From Ilumatobacteraceae bacterium (GTDB taxonomy: Bacteria > Actinomycetota > Acidimicrobiia > Acidimicrobiales > Iamiaceae): a stretch of DNA of 64,000 bases. Positions 33,418 through 42,143 of this stretch are shown here, piece after piece; positions within the stretch are counted from its first letter, which is position 1; each line of letters starts with the position of its first letter. Both the position numbers and the translations under genes were made by a program. Under the pieces are notes generated by a model. That model saw nothing but the letters and a program-made list of their open reading frames with translations, did no database searches and was not told the DNA's origin. The stretch spans positions 1-64,000 of the forward strand of contig JAOBWH010000191.1 in the NCBI GenBank assembly GCA_025463265.1. The letters run 5' to 3'.

Positions 33418-34114
33418 AGGCGGTGCCGAGCGGGCGGGCGAAGCGGACCTCCTCGAACGCCACGACACCCAGATCGACCGGCGTGACGCGACCCGTGGGC
33501 GTCCAGCCTCGGCTGAGATAGAAGGCCTGCGCCCTCGGGTTCGAGGCCAGGGTCGACAGCTCCGCGCGCTCGTAGCCCGCCGAGCGGAACCAGTCCTCCG
33601 CCGCGTCCAGGAGGCGCCCGCCGCCGCCGCGGCCCTGGGCCACCGGGTCGACGTAGAGCTCGTACACCTCACCCGACGCGGGGTGCCCCGGGTCGGCGTC
33701 ATCGTCGTGCACCGGCCCGGCATCGAGGTAGCCGAACACGGTGCCGGGGCCACCCCACACCAGCAGGCGGTGCCGGCGGGTCGGCGGGACCATCGCCCGG
33801 CCGATCCAGAACGACACCGGCGGAACGATTCCGCGCTGGTCCAAGAAGGCATCGGGCAGGACACCGCCCCGGTAGCTGGCGCCGAACGCCCGCCACTTGA
33901 TCGCCGCGATGGCAGCCCCGTCGGTGGGGAGCGCGACCCGAACCGGGTGGTCGGCCGACGGCGGCCCGGCGAAGGGCGGCGGCAGGGCCAGACCGAAGCG
34001 GCGACGGATCAGCGCCGCGGAGCGGGCGGCTGCCGGCGTGGCCTCGTCCGACGGTGGATCACCAGGTCCGGTGACCAGCCCGATGAGCTCGGCGGAGGGA
34101 TCGGCGACGACCAC
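33413..34114 (-). CDS. GNAT-family acetyltransferase
   Basis: A 233-residue protein. A short N-terminal part (residues 1-55) precedes a GNAT domain: VRVALPTDGAAIAAIKWRAF, GEVYELYVDPVAQGRGGGGRLLDAAEDWF (acetyl-CoA loop RGGGGRL, a variant of Q/RxxGxG/A) and SNPRAQAFYLSRGWTPTG. The acceptor substrate is unknown. The GTG at 34114 follows the rsmI stop by 5 nt, so it forms the tail of a ychF-rsmI-GNAT operon. Confidence 0.88.
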   Translation of the reverse strand: MVVADPSAELIGLVTGPGDPPSDEATPAAARSAALIRRRFGLALPPPFAGPPSADHPVRVALPTDGAAIAAIKWRAFGASYRGGVLPDAFLDQRGIVPPVSFWIGRAMVPPTRRHRLLVWGGPGTVFGYLDAGPVHDDDADPGHPASGEVYELYVDPVAQGRGGGGRLLDAAEDWFRSAGYERAELSTLASNPRAQAFYLSRGWTPTGRVTPVDLGVVAFEEVRFARPLGTAW

Positions 34115-34119
34115 GCCGG

Positions 34120-34998
34120 TCAGCCGCCCGTGGCGAGGGCGTACACCCGGCGCTTGGCCACGTGCAGCTCCGCCGCGACCTCGGCGACCGCGTCCCGCGT
34201 GCTCGCCCCGGCGGCCCGCTCCAGCTCGAGGGCGGCGACGATGTCCGCATCGGTGACCTCGGCCGGGGCCGCCGCGCCGTCGAGGACGAGCACGTACTCC
34301 CCGCGGGGCTCGACCTCGGCCACGCGCTGCACCGCGCCGTCGAGCGACCCTCGCCACAGCTCCTCGTGCAGCTTGGTCAGCTCTCGGGCCAGCACGACCC
34401 GCCGGTCCCCGCCGCACGCAGCAGCGAGGTCCGCCAAGGTGCGCGCCACGCGGTGCGGCGCCTCGTACAGCACGACCGTCCGCCGCTCCCCCGCCACGAC
34501 CGCCAGGCGCTCGGTGCGCCCCGATCCCTTCCGTGGCAGGAACCCCTCGAACGCGAACCGCCCCGCGGGGAGGCCGCTGGCCACCAGCGCCGTCACCGCG
34601 GCCGACGGCCCGGGGACGACCTCGATGGTGTGGCCGGCCGCCGCGGCCGCCGCCACCAGCTGCTCGCCGGGATCGGAGATGCCCGGCATGCCGGCGTCGG
34701 TCACCACGGCGACCACCTCGCCGCGCCCGATGCGGGCCACGACGTCGGTAACCGCCCGGTCCTCGGTGTGGTCGTTCACCACCCGCAGCTCCCGCGCCCG
34801 GATGCCGGCGTGCTGGAGCAGGCGACCGGTCCGGCGCGTGTCCTCGCAGCAGACCAGGTCGGCCCCGGCGAGCGCCTCGATGGCGCGCGGGGTCAGGTCG
34901 CCGAGGTTGCCGATGGGCGTCCCCACCAGGACCAGCCGGCCGCGCGCCGAGGCGCCGGCGGGCTCAGACGTTGAAGCGGAACTCGAGGACATCGCCAT
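34120..34998 (-). CDS. rsmI: 16S rRNA (cytidine-1402-2'-O)-methyltransferase
   Basis: A 292-residue tetrapyrrole-methylase-fold enzyme that 2'-O-methylates C1402 in the ribosomal P-site. Typical motifs: RLVLVGTPIGNLGDLTPRA, ADLVCCEDTRRTGRLLQH, VVAVVTDAGMPGISDPGEQLV, VPGPSAAVTALVASGLP and FEGFLPRKGSGR. The ATG at 34998 lies inside the 3' end of ychF (35-nt overlap). A second ATG at 34992 is an equally good start. The first 17 residues are Ser/Ala-rich and probably disordered. Confidence 0.95.
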   Translation of the reverse strand: MAMSSSSASTSEPAGASARGRLVLVGTPIGNLGDLTPRAIEALAGADLVCCEDTRRTGRLLQHAGIRARELRVVNDHTEDRAVTDVVARIGRGEVVAVVTDAGMPGISDPGEQLVAAAAAAGHTIEVVPGPSAAVTALVASGLPAGRFAFEGFLPRKGSGRTERLAVVAGERRTVVLYEAPHRVARTLADLAAACGGDRRVVLARELTKLHEELWRGSLDGAVQRVAEVEPRGEYVLVLDGAAAPAEVTDADIVAALELERAAGASTRDAVAEVAAELHVAKRRVYALATGG

Positions 34999-36040
34999 CG
35001 GCCACCTCGTAGTCCTTGCCCTCCACCCGGATCTTCCCGACGTCTCTGGCCTTGGGCCAAGAGCCGATCTCGAGCAGCTCGTCCCAGCGGATCACCTCGG
35101 CCCGGATGAAGCCGCGCTCGAAGTCGCTGTGGATCACCCCGGCGCACTGCGGCGCCTTGTACCCGGCCCGGAACGTCCACGCCCGGGACTCCTTCTCACC
35201 GGTGGTGAGGTACGTCCGCAGGCCCATGAGCTGGTAGGCGGCGTGGATGAACCGCTCCAGTCCGCCATCGCCCAGGCCGAGGGCCTCGAGCATCTCCAGG
35301 CGCTCCGCACCGGTGAACTGGGCGGCCTCGGCCTCGAGCTGCACGCACATGCCGATGACCTCGGCCCGCCCGCCCAGCTCGGCCTCGACCGGGGCGATGA
35401 TCTCGGGGATCCGTTCCAGGTCGTCCTCGCCCACGTTGACCAGGGCCAGCACCGGTTTGTTGGTCAGGAGGAACTCCTCCTTCAGCGCGGCGCGCTGGTC
35501 TGCGGTGAGGTCCCCGCGGTAGATGGGCGTGCCGTCGGCGAGCAGCTCGTGCGCCGCGTCGAGGGCTTCGACCAGCTCGGTGAGCGACTTGTCCTGCTTG
35601 GCGGCCTTGCGGCGCTTCTCGACCCGGCTCTCGACCGTCTCGAGGTCCGCGAGGGCCAGCTCGATCTCCAGGACCCGCAGGCACTCCAGGGGGTCGTCCG
35701 GTCCGGGCACGTCGCTGTCGGCGAACGCCCGCAGGAGGAACACGACGGTGTCGACCTCGCGGATGTGGGCGAGGAACTGGTTGCCGAGGCCCTCGCCCGT
35801 GCTGGCGCCCTCGACGAGGCCGCCGATGTCGACGAACTGCACGGTCGCCGGCACGACCTTCTTGGAGTGCGACAGCTCGGCCAGCAGGTCGAGGCGCTTG
35901 TCGGGGACCTTGGCCACCCCCACGTTGGGGTCGGTGGTGGCGAAGGCGTAGGGCGCCGCGAGCGCACCGCCGCCGGCGAGCGCGTTGTAGAGCGAGGACT
36001 TGCCCGAGTTGGGGAGGCCGACGAAGCCGAAGCGTTCCAT
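34964..36040 (-). CDS. ychF: Redox-regulated ATPase YchF (OLA1 family)
   Basis: A 358-residue Obg-related P-loop protein preferring ATP. G1 is GFVGLPNSGKSSLYNAL, the switch and G3 region is VQFVDIGGLVEGASTGEGLGNQFL, and the G4-equivalent is KPVLALVNVGE. The C-terminal TGS domain ends EGKDYEVADGDVLEFRFNV. YchF associates with ribosomes and stress responses. TAGCGT (36049-36054, minus strand) 8 nt before the ATG suggests leaderless initiation. Confidence 0.97.
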   Translation of the reverse strand: MERFGFVGLPNSGKSSLYNALAGGGALAAPYAFATTDPNVGVAKVPDKRLDLLAELSHSKKVVPATVQFVDIGGLVEGASTGEGLGNQFLAHIREVDTVVFLLRAFADSDVPGPDDPLECLRVLEIELALADLETVESRVEKRRKAAKQDKSLTELVEALDAAHELLADGTPIYRGDLTADQRAALKEEFLLTNKPVLALVNVGEDDLERIPEIIAPVEAELGGRAEVIGMCVQLEAEAAQFTGAERLEMLEALGLGDGGLERFIHAAYQLMGLRTYLTTGEKESRAWTFRAGYKAPQCAGVIHSDFERGFIRAEVIRWDELLEIGSWPKARDVGKIRVEGKDYEVADGDVLEFRFNV

Positions 36041-36104
36041 TGCGCCGCACGCTACCGGCCGCCCCTCCCCGGCCCCGAAGCGACCCGATCCGGGCCGCGC
36101 CGGC

Positions 36105-36917
36105 TCAGGGTCCCGTGAGGAGGCGCTCGATCACCAGGGCGACCCCGTCGTCGTCGTTGCTCGCCGTGGTCTCGTCGGCGGCGGTCCGCAGCGCCGGGTG
36201 GGCGTTGGCCACCGCGACCCCGAGACCGGCCCACTCGATGAGCGCCAGGTCGTTGGGCATGTCGCCGAAGGCCACCACCTCATCGGGGGCGATGCCCGAC
36301 TCCAGCAGGAGCCGTTCCACCGTGGAGGCCTTGGTCACGTCGGGTCGCGACAGCTCCAGGAAGGACTCGTTCGTCGAGTGGGTGACGAGCGCCAGGTCGC
36401 CGATCAGCTCCTGCACCGCCGCCGCCGTGCCCACAGGCGAGCCCTCGTCGAGGCGGACGATGAGCTTGGTGACCCCCTCGGTGGCGAACGACCGGATCGG
36501 CCCGATGCGCAGCCCCTGGGACTGCCAGCTCCGCAGCATCGGGAACGCCATCCGCTCGATCGAGGTGTCGGCCGAGAACTCGAACCCCTGCTCCAGCCCC
36601 AGCACGGCATCGGGGTACGCCTCCGACACCAGGTCGATGATGGCGATGGCGGCCTCGGCGTCGAGGTCGTTGCGGGTCACCAGCTCGTGGCGGGACGGGT
36701 CGTAGACCGACCCGCCGTTCGCGCACACCACGAGGCCCCGCTCCCCGACCTGGTCGATGACCGGTGGGATCCAGCGGGGCGGCCGGCCGGTCGCGATCAC
36801 GAACAGCAGCCCGGCGTCGGCCGCAGCGTCGATCGCGGCACGCGTGCGTTCCGAGACGGTGCTGTCGGTCCGCAGCAACGTGCCGTCGAGGTCGGTGGCG
36901 ATGGCCCGGAACTGCAC
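36105..36917 (-). CDS. Cof-type HAD hydrolase
   Basis: A 270-residue phosphatase of the HAD IIB (Cof/YidA) class. Motif I is AIATDLDGTLLRTDS, motif II VIATGRPPRW, motif III with Lys VTKASTVERLLLES, and motif IV VVAFGDMPNDLALIEWAG. A typical C2-cap lies between. It probably dephosphorylates small sugar phosphates or cofactors; substrates cannot be told from sequence. GTG start at 36917 with TACGGT (36926-36931, minus strand) 8 nt away. Divergent from the PHP gene across a 66-nt gap. Confidence 0.92.
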   Translation of the reverse strand: MQFRAIATDLDGTLLRTDSTVSERTRAAIDAAADAGLLFVIATGRPPRWIPPVIDQVGERGLVVCANGGSVYDPSRHELVTRNDLDAEAAIAIIDLVSEAYPDAVLGLEQGFEFSADTSIERMAFPMLRSWQSQGLRIGPIRSFATEGVTKLIVRLDEGSPVGTAAAVQELIGDLALVTHSTNESFLELSRPDVTKASTVERLLLESGIAPDEVVAFGDMPNDLALIEWAGLGVAVANAHPALRTAADETTASNDDDGVALVIERLLTGP

Positions 36918-36925
36918 GGAGGCCG

Positions 36926-36975
36926 ACCGTAGCGGTGCGAACCCTGGTGTTCGCGGTCCGTCGCATCGCTACCCT
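36926..36975. promoter_or_regulatory. Divergent leaderless promoters (HAD hydrolase / PHP gene)
   Basis: Minus strand: TACGGT (36926-36931), 8 nt before the GTG at 36917. Plus strand: TACCCT (36970-36975), 8 nt before the ATG at 36984. Neither side shows a good ribosome-binding site. Confidence 0.5.
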
Positions 36976-36983
36976 CGGCAGCG

Positions 36984-38018
36984 ATGGAACCTCTCGAAGC
37001 GCTCCTGCGCGTGGCGTACCTCCAAGACCGCGGCCTGCTGCCCTCGCAGAAGACGGCGGCGTTCCTGAAGGCGGCCGACGTCCTGCGCGAGCTGCCCGAC
37101 GGCGAGCTGGAGCGCCGCGTCGCCAACCGCACCTTGCTCGAACTGCCCGGCATCGGCGCCAGCACCGGTGAGGTCATCACGCAGGCCCTCGCCGGCAAGG
37201 TCCCCGACCGCATCGCCAAGCTCGAGGCGGAGACGGCGATCCCCCTCGGTGACGGTGCCGCGCTCCGCACCGCCATCAAGGGCGACCTCCACGCCCACTC
37301 CACCTGGAGCGACGGCGGCACCTCCATCGAGACCATGGCCCGCGCTGCGATCGCCCTCGGACACGACTACCTCGTGATGACCGACCACTCGCCGCGCCTC
37401 ACCGTCGCCCACGGCCTCAACCGCGACCGCCTGCTCGCCCAGCTCGACGAGATCGCCGAGCTCAACGAGCGGCTCGCCCCGTTCCGCATCCTCACCGGGA
37501 TCGAGGTCGACATCCTCCTCGACGGCGCCCTCGACCAGGACCACGACCTGCTCGAGCGGCTCGACATCGTCGTCGCCTCCGTCCACTCGAAGCTGGCGAT
37601 GGAGGAGCGCCACATGACCGAGCGGATGCTGCTTGCCGTGGCCAGCCCCCACGTCGACGTCCTCGGCCACTGCACCGGCCGGAAGGTGAAGGGCTTCGGC
37701 GACGACCAGCTCGAGATCCGCAAGCGCTCGGTGTTCGACGCCGAGCTGATCTTCGCCGCCTGCGCCCAGTTCGACACGGCGGTCGAGATCAACTGCCGCC
37801 CCGAGCGCCAGGACCCGCCGCCGGAGCTGCTCGACCTCGCGCTCGATGCCGGGTGCCTCATCAGCATCGACACCGACAGCCACTCCCCCGGCCACCTCGA
37901 GTTCGTGAACTACGGCTGCGACAAGGCCGTCGCCCACGGCATCGAGCCCGAGCGGATCATCAACACCTGGGCCCTCGACGACCTCCTCGCCTGGACCAAG
38001 GAGCACCGCGCCGCGTAG
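36984..38018 (+). CDS. PHP-domain phosphoesterase with N-terminal helix-hairpin-helix part
   Basis: A 344-residue protein. Residues 1-90 form a helical DNA-binding-like part with NRTLLELPGIGASTGEVI (HhH) and end in a PolX-like segment. From residue 95 on is a PHP domain with its metal motifs: KGDLHAHSTWSDGG, LVMTDHS, TGIEVDILLDGAL, VVASVHSKLA, HVDVLGHCTGR and ISIDTDSHSPGHL. The layout equals the C-terminal phosphoesterase half of bacterial family-X DNA polymerase without the polymerase core, so a repair-related nuclease/phosphatase role is likely. The ATG at 36984 follows TACCCT by 8 nt. Confidence 0.9.
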   Translation: MEPLEALLRVAYLQDRGLLPSQKTAAFLKAADVLRELPDGELERRVANRTLLELPGIGASTGEVITQALAGKVPDRIAKLEAETAIPLGDGAALRTAIKGDLHAHSTWSDGGTSIETMARAAIALGHDYLVMTDHSPRLTVAHGLNRDRLLAQLDEIAELNERLAPFRILTGIEVDILLDGALDQDHDLLERLDIVVASVHSKLAMEERHMTERMLLAVASPHVDVLGHCTGRKVKGFGDDQLEIRKRSVFDAELIFAACAQFDTAVEINCRPERQDPPPELLDLALDAGCLISIDTDSHSPGHLEFVNYGCDKAVAHGIEPERIINTWALDDLLAWTKEHRAA

Positions 38019-38031
38019 CGTGGCCAGCCTT

Positions 38032-38115
38032 ATGTCGAAGAAGACCGATAAGCGCAAGACCAACGCCCGCCGCAAGAAGGCCAACCACGGCACCAAGCCC
38101 AACGCGGGCCGCTGA
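38032..38115 (+). CDS. Ribosomal protein bL37 (27 residues)
   Basis: A 27-codon ORF, MSKKTDKRKTNARRKK then ANHGTKPNAGR. The basic helix followed by KANHGxKPNA matches the small mycobacterial large-subunit protein bL37 (KANHGKRPN-type end), found by ribosome structures and often missed in annotation. It lies 13 nt after the PHP gene. It has its own TAGCGT (38016-38021) 10 nt before the ATG, and a strong terminator follows at 38146-38171, all as expected for a highly expressed small gene. Confidence 0.85.
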   Translation: MSKKTDKRKTNARRKKANHGTKPNAGR

Positions 38116-38145
38116 TACCCCACCGGGGGACCAGCCTCACCTTCT

Positions 38146-38171
38146 GAAGGACCGGCTCCGGCCGGTCCTTC
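38146..38171 (+). terminator. Terminator after bL37
   Basis: GAAGGACCGG-ctccgg-CCGGTCCTTC, a perfect 10-bp stem with a 6-nt loop, 30 nt downstream of the bL37 stop codon. Confidence 0.75.
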
Positions 38172-38218
38172 GTCGCGTCCGGCCACGGTCGCCCGACGCG
38201 CCCAATTCCGAGCTGTTC

Positions 38219-38248
38219 GGTCGGGTATCCGACCTGGCGGGATAGGGT
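38219..38248 (+). promoter_or_regulatory. Promoter with embedded inverted repeat for the compatible-solute importer operon
   Basis: A TAGGGT -10 box (38243-38248) is preceded by the inverted repeat GGTCGG-gtat-CCGACC (38219-38234), which covers the -35 zone. The first gene starts about 140 nt downstream at 38392. A repressor bound here could respond to osmotic state or solute supply (inference). Confidence 0.5.
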
Positions 38249-38391
38249 CTCGCCATCAAGACCCAGCGACGCGCTCTCCGGCGCCGTGCGCGACGGTTCT
38301 CTGGACACTGCGCGGTGCAGGGTGGAGACGTCGACAAGCCTGCCGACCCGTGGTCTCGCGCGTCCCGCGTCCGGGGTGGGGAGCGGACGCC

Positions 38392-39504
38392 ATGACGGGG
38401 ACGGCCATCGAGCTGCGCGGCGTCACCAAGTCGTTCCCAGGAGCCGAGCGACCCGCGGTCGCGCCCCTCGACCTGAGGATGAACGCTGGCGAGATCACCG
38501 TGCTCATCGGCCCCTCGGGCTGTGGCAAGACCACCACGCTGCGGATGATCAACCGGCTCGTGAACCCCACCGACGGCGTGATCACGATCGACGGGACCGA
38601 CATCCGGGACCGGTCGCTCACCGAGCTGCGCCGCGGCATCGGCTACGTCATCCAGCAGATCGGTCTGTTCCCGCACCGGACCATCGCCCAGAACATCGCC
38701 ACGGTGCCCAAGCTCCTCGGGTGGGACAAGGCCCGCACCGCCCAGCGGGTCGCCGAGCTGGCCGAGCTGGTGGGGATCGACCCGTCGATGCTGAAGCGCT
38801 ACCCGACGGAGCTCTCCGGCGGCCAGCAGCAGCGCGTCGGCGTGGCCCGGGCCCTGGCCGCGGACCCGCCGGTCCTCCTCATGGACGAACCGTTCGGCGC
38901 CGTCGACCCCATCGTCCGCGCCCACCTGCAGGACGAGCTGCTCGCCTTGCAGTCCCGGGTCCACAAGACCATCGTGCTCGTCACCCACGACATCGATGAG
39001 GCCGTGCTCCTCGGCGACCGGGTGGCGGTCCTCAACGTCGGTGGCGTCCTCGAGCAGATCGCCCCGCCCGACGAGCTGCTGGCCCACCCGGCGAACGACT
39101 TCGTGGCGTCGTTCGTGGGCGACGAGCGGGGCATCAAGCGCCTGTCGCTGGCCACCGTCGCCGAGCTGGAGCTGGAGCCGGGCCCGGTGCTCGACGGCGG
39201 CGCGACCGCCACCGAGATCGGCGCAGTGCTCGAGGCGAGCGGACTCGACTGGGTCGGGGTCACCGAGTCCGGTCGCCTCGCCGGCTGGACCCCCGTCGAC
39301 GCGATCGACCTGGCTGCGGCGAGCCCCTTGGCCGGCGCCGAGCTCCAACCGGTGGTCGCCCAGCTCCAGCCGTCGTCGACCCTCCGGGCGGCGCTGGAGC
39401 TGATCCTCACGGCGCGGTCCTCCACCGCCCTCGTCACCGATGCGGCCGGTGCGTACCTCGGCTCGGTCACCCTCGAGACCATCCGGGCCGGGCTGGCCTC
39501 ATGA
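38392..39504 (+). CDS. Glycine betaine/choline-type ABC importer, ATPase subunit (OpuCA/ProV family)
   Basis: A 370-residue ATPase. Walker A IGPSGCGKTTTLRMINRL, Q-loop YVIQQIGLFPHRTIAQN (the IGLFPH form is typical for quaternary-amine transporters), signature ELSGGQQQRVGVARAL, Walker B VLLMDEPFGAVDPI and switch LVTHDIDEA. The C-terminal 130 residues are a degenerate CBS-like regulatory part, which in this family senses ionic strength. The ATG at 38392 has a GGGGAG site. Its stop overlaps the next start (ATGA). Confidence 0.93.
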   Translation: MTGTAIELRGVTKSFPGAERPAVAPLDLRMNAGEITVLIGPSGCGKTTTLRMINRLVNPTDGVITIDGTDIRDRSLTELRRGIGYVIQQIGLFPHRTIAQNIATVPKLLGWDKARTAQRVAELAELVGIDPSMLKRYPTELSGGQQQRVGVARALAADPPVLLMDEPFGAVDPIVRAHLQDELLALQSRVHKTIVLVTHDIDEAVLLGDRVAVLNVGGVLEQIAPPDELLAHPANDFVASFVGDERGIKRLSLATVAELELEPGPVLDGGATATEIGAVLEASGLDWVGVTESGRLAGWTPVDAIDLAAASPLAGAELQPVVAQLQPSSTLRAALELILTARSSTALVTDAAGAYLGSVTLETIRAGLAS

Positions 39505-40277
39505 GCACGCGCCGGAAGGTCACGCTCGTCACGCTCGCCGTGGCGCTGGTCGCGCTGGTCGCGTTCGGCATCTGGGCGGTCGGTCGCATCTCCGAGCTCG
39601 ACGAGGCGACGCAGGCCACCAACCCGCTGTTCCGCTGGGAGTACCTGTTCAAGCGGGACCGCACCCCCGGGGAGCTGTGGGAGGCCACCCGCCAGCACCT
39701 CGAGCTCACGATCGTGTCCGTGGCCATCGGCACCGTGCTCTCCGCCGTGCTCGCCGCCTTGATCCTGCGGTTCCACTGGCTGCGCGGCATCGTCTTCACG
39801 TTCGCCGGGTTCCTCTACACGATCCCCAGCCTCGCCCTCTTCGCCGTGCTGGTCACCTACAACACGAACTGGACGGCGGCGGTCATCGCCCTCACCAGCT
39901 ACACGCTGCTGATCATCACGCGGAACATCGTCGCCGGGATCGACGGGGTGCCGCAGGCGGCGCTCGATGCTGCTGACGGCCTCGGGATGAGCCGGATCCA
40001 GCGCCTGCGCAAGGTCGAGGTGCCGCTCGCGATGCCGGTGATCCTCACGGGCGTGCGGGTCGCCACGGTCACCATCGTCGGCCTCGTGGGCATCTCGGTG
40101 GTCATCCAGCTGGGCGGGCTGGCGACCTACATCTTCGACGGCTTCAAGCGCACCTACTCCACGGTCCTGGTGCTGGGCACCGTGGCCATGGTGCTGCTCG
40201 CCGTCTCACTCGACCTGCTCCTGCGTGGCGTGGAGCGGCTCGCCACCCCGTGGGCCCGCCGGAGCGCGGCCCGGTGA
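39501..40277 (+). CDS. Compatible-solute ABC importer permease 1
   Basis: A 258-residue permease of the OpuCB/CD (BPD_transp_1) class. About six helices with an N-terminal anchor (VTLVTLAVALVALVAFGIWA). The EAA-type loop is ALDAADGLGMSRIQRLRKVEVPLAMPVIL, which docks on the ATPase. Overlaps both neighbours by 4 nt. Confidence 0.92.
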   Translation: MSTRRKVTLVTLAVALVALVAFGIWAVGRISELDEATQATNPLFRWEYLFKRDRTPGELWEATRQHLELTIVSVAIGTVLSAVLAALILRFHWLRGIVFTFAGFLYTIPSLALFAVLVTYNTNWTAAVIALTSYTLLIITRNIVAGIDGVPQAALDAADGLGMSRIQRLRKVEVPLAMPVILTGVRVATVTIVGLVGISVVIQLGGLATYIFDGFKRTYSTVLVLGTVAMVLLAVSLDLLLRGVERLATPWARRSAAR

Positions 40278-41062
40278 GCGCCGCCGCGCTGCTGGCGCAG
40301 GCCTCGGATCCGACGAACCTCTGGCAGTGGCTGTCCACGAGCGAGGAGCGGACGGTCACCGGCGACATCCCGAGCCAGGTGTGGGTGACGTTGTGGCACT
40401 CCGTCCTCGCGTTCGTGGTCGCCGCGGCGATCGCCATCCCGCTGGCGGCGTTCCTCGCGCACGCCCGCCGGGCCGAGGTCGCCTCCACGTGGATCGTGAA
40501 CCTCGGCCGGGTGATCCCCACCGTCACCATCGTCGGCCTGCTCGCGCTGATCTCCCTGCGGAACGGGTTCGGCTTCGAACCGTGGCCGATCGTGATCGCC
40601 CTCATCCTGCTGGCGCTCCCGCCGCTCTACGCCAACACCTACACGGCGGTGCGCGACGCCCTCCCGGAGGCGGTGGGCGCCGCCAGGGCGATGGGTCTCA
40701 CCGAGATGCAGATCCTGCGACGCGTCGAGCTGCCGCTGGCCACGCCCCTCATCCTGGCGGCGTCGCGGGTCGCGCTCACCCAGGTGGTGGCGACCGAAGC
40801 GCTCGCCGCACTCTTCGGCGGCAGCGGCCTCGGCCGCTACATCACGTTCGGGCTGGCCAACCGCGACACCTTCGAGGTGCAGGCCGGCGCCGTCCTCGTC
40901 GCCGGACTGGCGATGACCGTCGACCTCCTGTTCTGGTTCGTCACCCGGTTCATCGTGCCCAAGCCGCTGCGGCCGGCTCCGGCGAGCCGCCACGCGGTCC
41001 AGCGCATCAAGCCCACCCAATCCATCACCATCCCCATCAACTCCCTTGGAGGGACACCATGA
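40274..41062 (+). CDS. Compatible-solute ABC importer permease 2
   Basis: A 262-residue second permease subunit, starting at GTG 40274 in the GTGA overlap. The EAA loop reads AVGAARAMGLTEMQILRRVELPLATPLIL. The hydrophobic segments SVLAFVVAAAIAIPLAAFLA and IVIALILLALPPLYANTYTA are clear. Two different permeases imply a heterodimeric channel, as in OpuC. Its last codons contain the GGAGG site used by the binding-protein gene. Confidence 0.92.
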   Translation: MSAAALLAQASDPTNLWQWLSTSEERTVTGDIPSQVWVTLWHSVLAFVVAAAIAIPLAAFLAHARRAEVASTWIVNLGRVIPTVTIVGLLALISLRNGFGFEPWPIVIALILLALPPLYANTYTAVRDALPEAVGAARAMGLTEMQILRRVELPLATPLILAASRVALTQVVATEALAALFGGSGLGRYITFGLANRDTFEVQAGAVLVAGLAMTVDLLFWFVTRFIVPKPLRPAPASRHAVQRIKPTQSITIPINSLGGTP

Positions 41063-42027
41063 ACCCCAATCCCCGACCCCGCCGCTGGCGGGCCCTGAGC
41101 CTGCTCGCCGTCATCGGCGTGCTCGCCCTGGCCTCCTGCAGCGACAACAGCTCCGACAGCGGTGGCTCCGACGGAGGCACCAAGACCACCACGGACTCCG
41201 GCAAGTCCGCCGACGCCATCCGCATCAGCAGCCAGGACTTCAGCGAGCAGAAGGTGCTCGCCCAGGTCTACGGCCAGTACCTCGAGGACCAGGGCATCAA
41301 GGTCGACATCCAGGATCCGATCGGGACCCGGGACCAGATCTACGATGCCCTCGAGAGCAAGAAGCTCGACCTCCAGCTCGACTACTCGGGCAGCGCGGTC
41401 GTGTTCCTCGAAGGCGAGGACGTGCCCGAGAGCGGCGCTTCCGCTGACGCTCAGGCCACCTTCGACGCCCTCCAGCCCCTGCTGAAGGACGTCGACCTGG
41501 AGTCCAGCGAGCAGTCCGAGGCCGCCGACGCCAACGCGCTCGTCGCCCTCACCAGCTGGGCCGAGGACAACGGGGTCACCACGATCTCCGACCTCGCCGG
41601 CGTCGACGGCAGCCTCACCCTGGGCGGCGCCGCAGAGTGCGCCGAGCGGGCCGAGTGCCTGTTGGGCTACCGCGACACCTACGGGCTCGACCTCGAGTTC
41701 AAGGCCGTCGACTACGGGCCGCCGCTCGTCGCGGCGCTCGAGGCCGACGAGATCCAGGTCGCCCAGTACGGCTCCACCGCCCCCGAGATCGCCACCGGCA
41801 AGATCGTCGAGCTCGAGGACGACAAGGGGCTCCAGGACGCCCAGAACGTGGTGCCGGTGTTCCGCGCCGCGGTCAGCACCCCGGAGCTGGTCGACGCCCT
41901 CAACACCCTGAGCGCCGCCATCACCACCGAGGACCTCGCCGCCTGGAACCAGGCGACCGACGTCGAGAAGGAGGACCCGGTCGACGTGGCCACGAAGTGG
42001 CTCCAGGACAACGACCTCCTGAAGTAG
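41059..42027 (+). CDS. Compatible-solute ABC importer, substrate-binding lipoprotein (OpuAC/OpuCC type)
   Basis: A 322-residue lipoprotein: signal peptide LSLLAVIGVLALASC with lipobox, Ser/Gly/Thr-rich linker, then an OpuAC domain (IRISSQDFSEQKVLAQVYGQ, YSGSAVVFLEGEDV, VAALEADEIQVAQYGSTAPE, NTLSAAITTEDLAAWNQ). It captures choline, betaine or a similar osmoprotectant outside the membrane. Pocket residues cannot be assigned safely. It overlaps the permease gene by 4 nt and ends the operon before a long terminator hairpin. Confidence 0.93.
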   Translation: MNPNPRPRRWRALSLLAVIGVLALASCSDNSSDSGGSDGGTKTTTDSGKSADAIRISSQDFSEQKVLAQVYGQYLEDQGIKVDIQDPIGTRDQIYDALESKKLDLQLDYSGSAVVFLEGEDVPESGASADAQATFDALQPLLKDVDLESSEQSEAADANALVALTSWAEDNGVTTISDLAGVDGSLTLGGAAECAERAECLLGYRDTYGLDLEFKAVDYGPPLVAALEADEIQVAQYGSTAPEIATGKIVELEDDKGLQDAQNVVPVFRAAVSTPELVDALNTLSAAITTEDLAAWNQATDVEKEDPVDVATKWLQDNDLLK

Positions 42028-42060
42028 CCGGGCCGCCCGTCCGGGCGATCCATCCCTGAC

Positions 42061-42112
42061 CGAGCTCCGTGTGGCTCCGGCGCGATCGTGCGCCGGATCC
42101 GCACGGAGCTCG
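42061..42112 (+). terminator. Long terminator hairpin after the importer operon
   Basis: Arms starting CGAGCTCCGTG (42061-42071) and ending CACGGAGCTCG (42102-42112) form an almost unbroken stem of about 23 bp, with one internal mismatch and two G-T pairs. Confidence 0.85.
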
Positions 42113-42143
42113 TTCGCGTCGGGCCCAGCGCGCCCGGCCCGCC

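Noticed and set aside
36105-36917. The HAD hydrolase as a missing homoserine kinase
   Set aside because: Its motifs are of the Cof/YidA class; ThrH at 12958 is the specific candidate for making phosphohomoserine.
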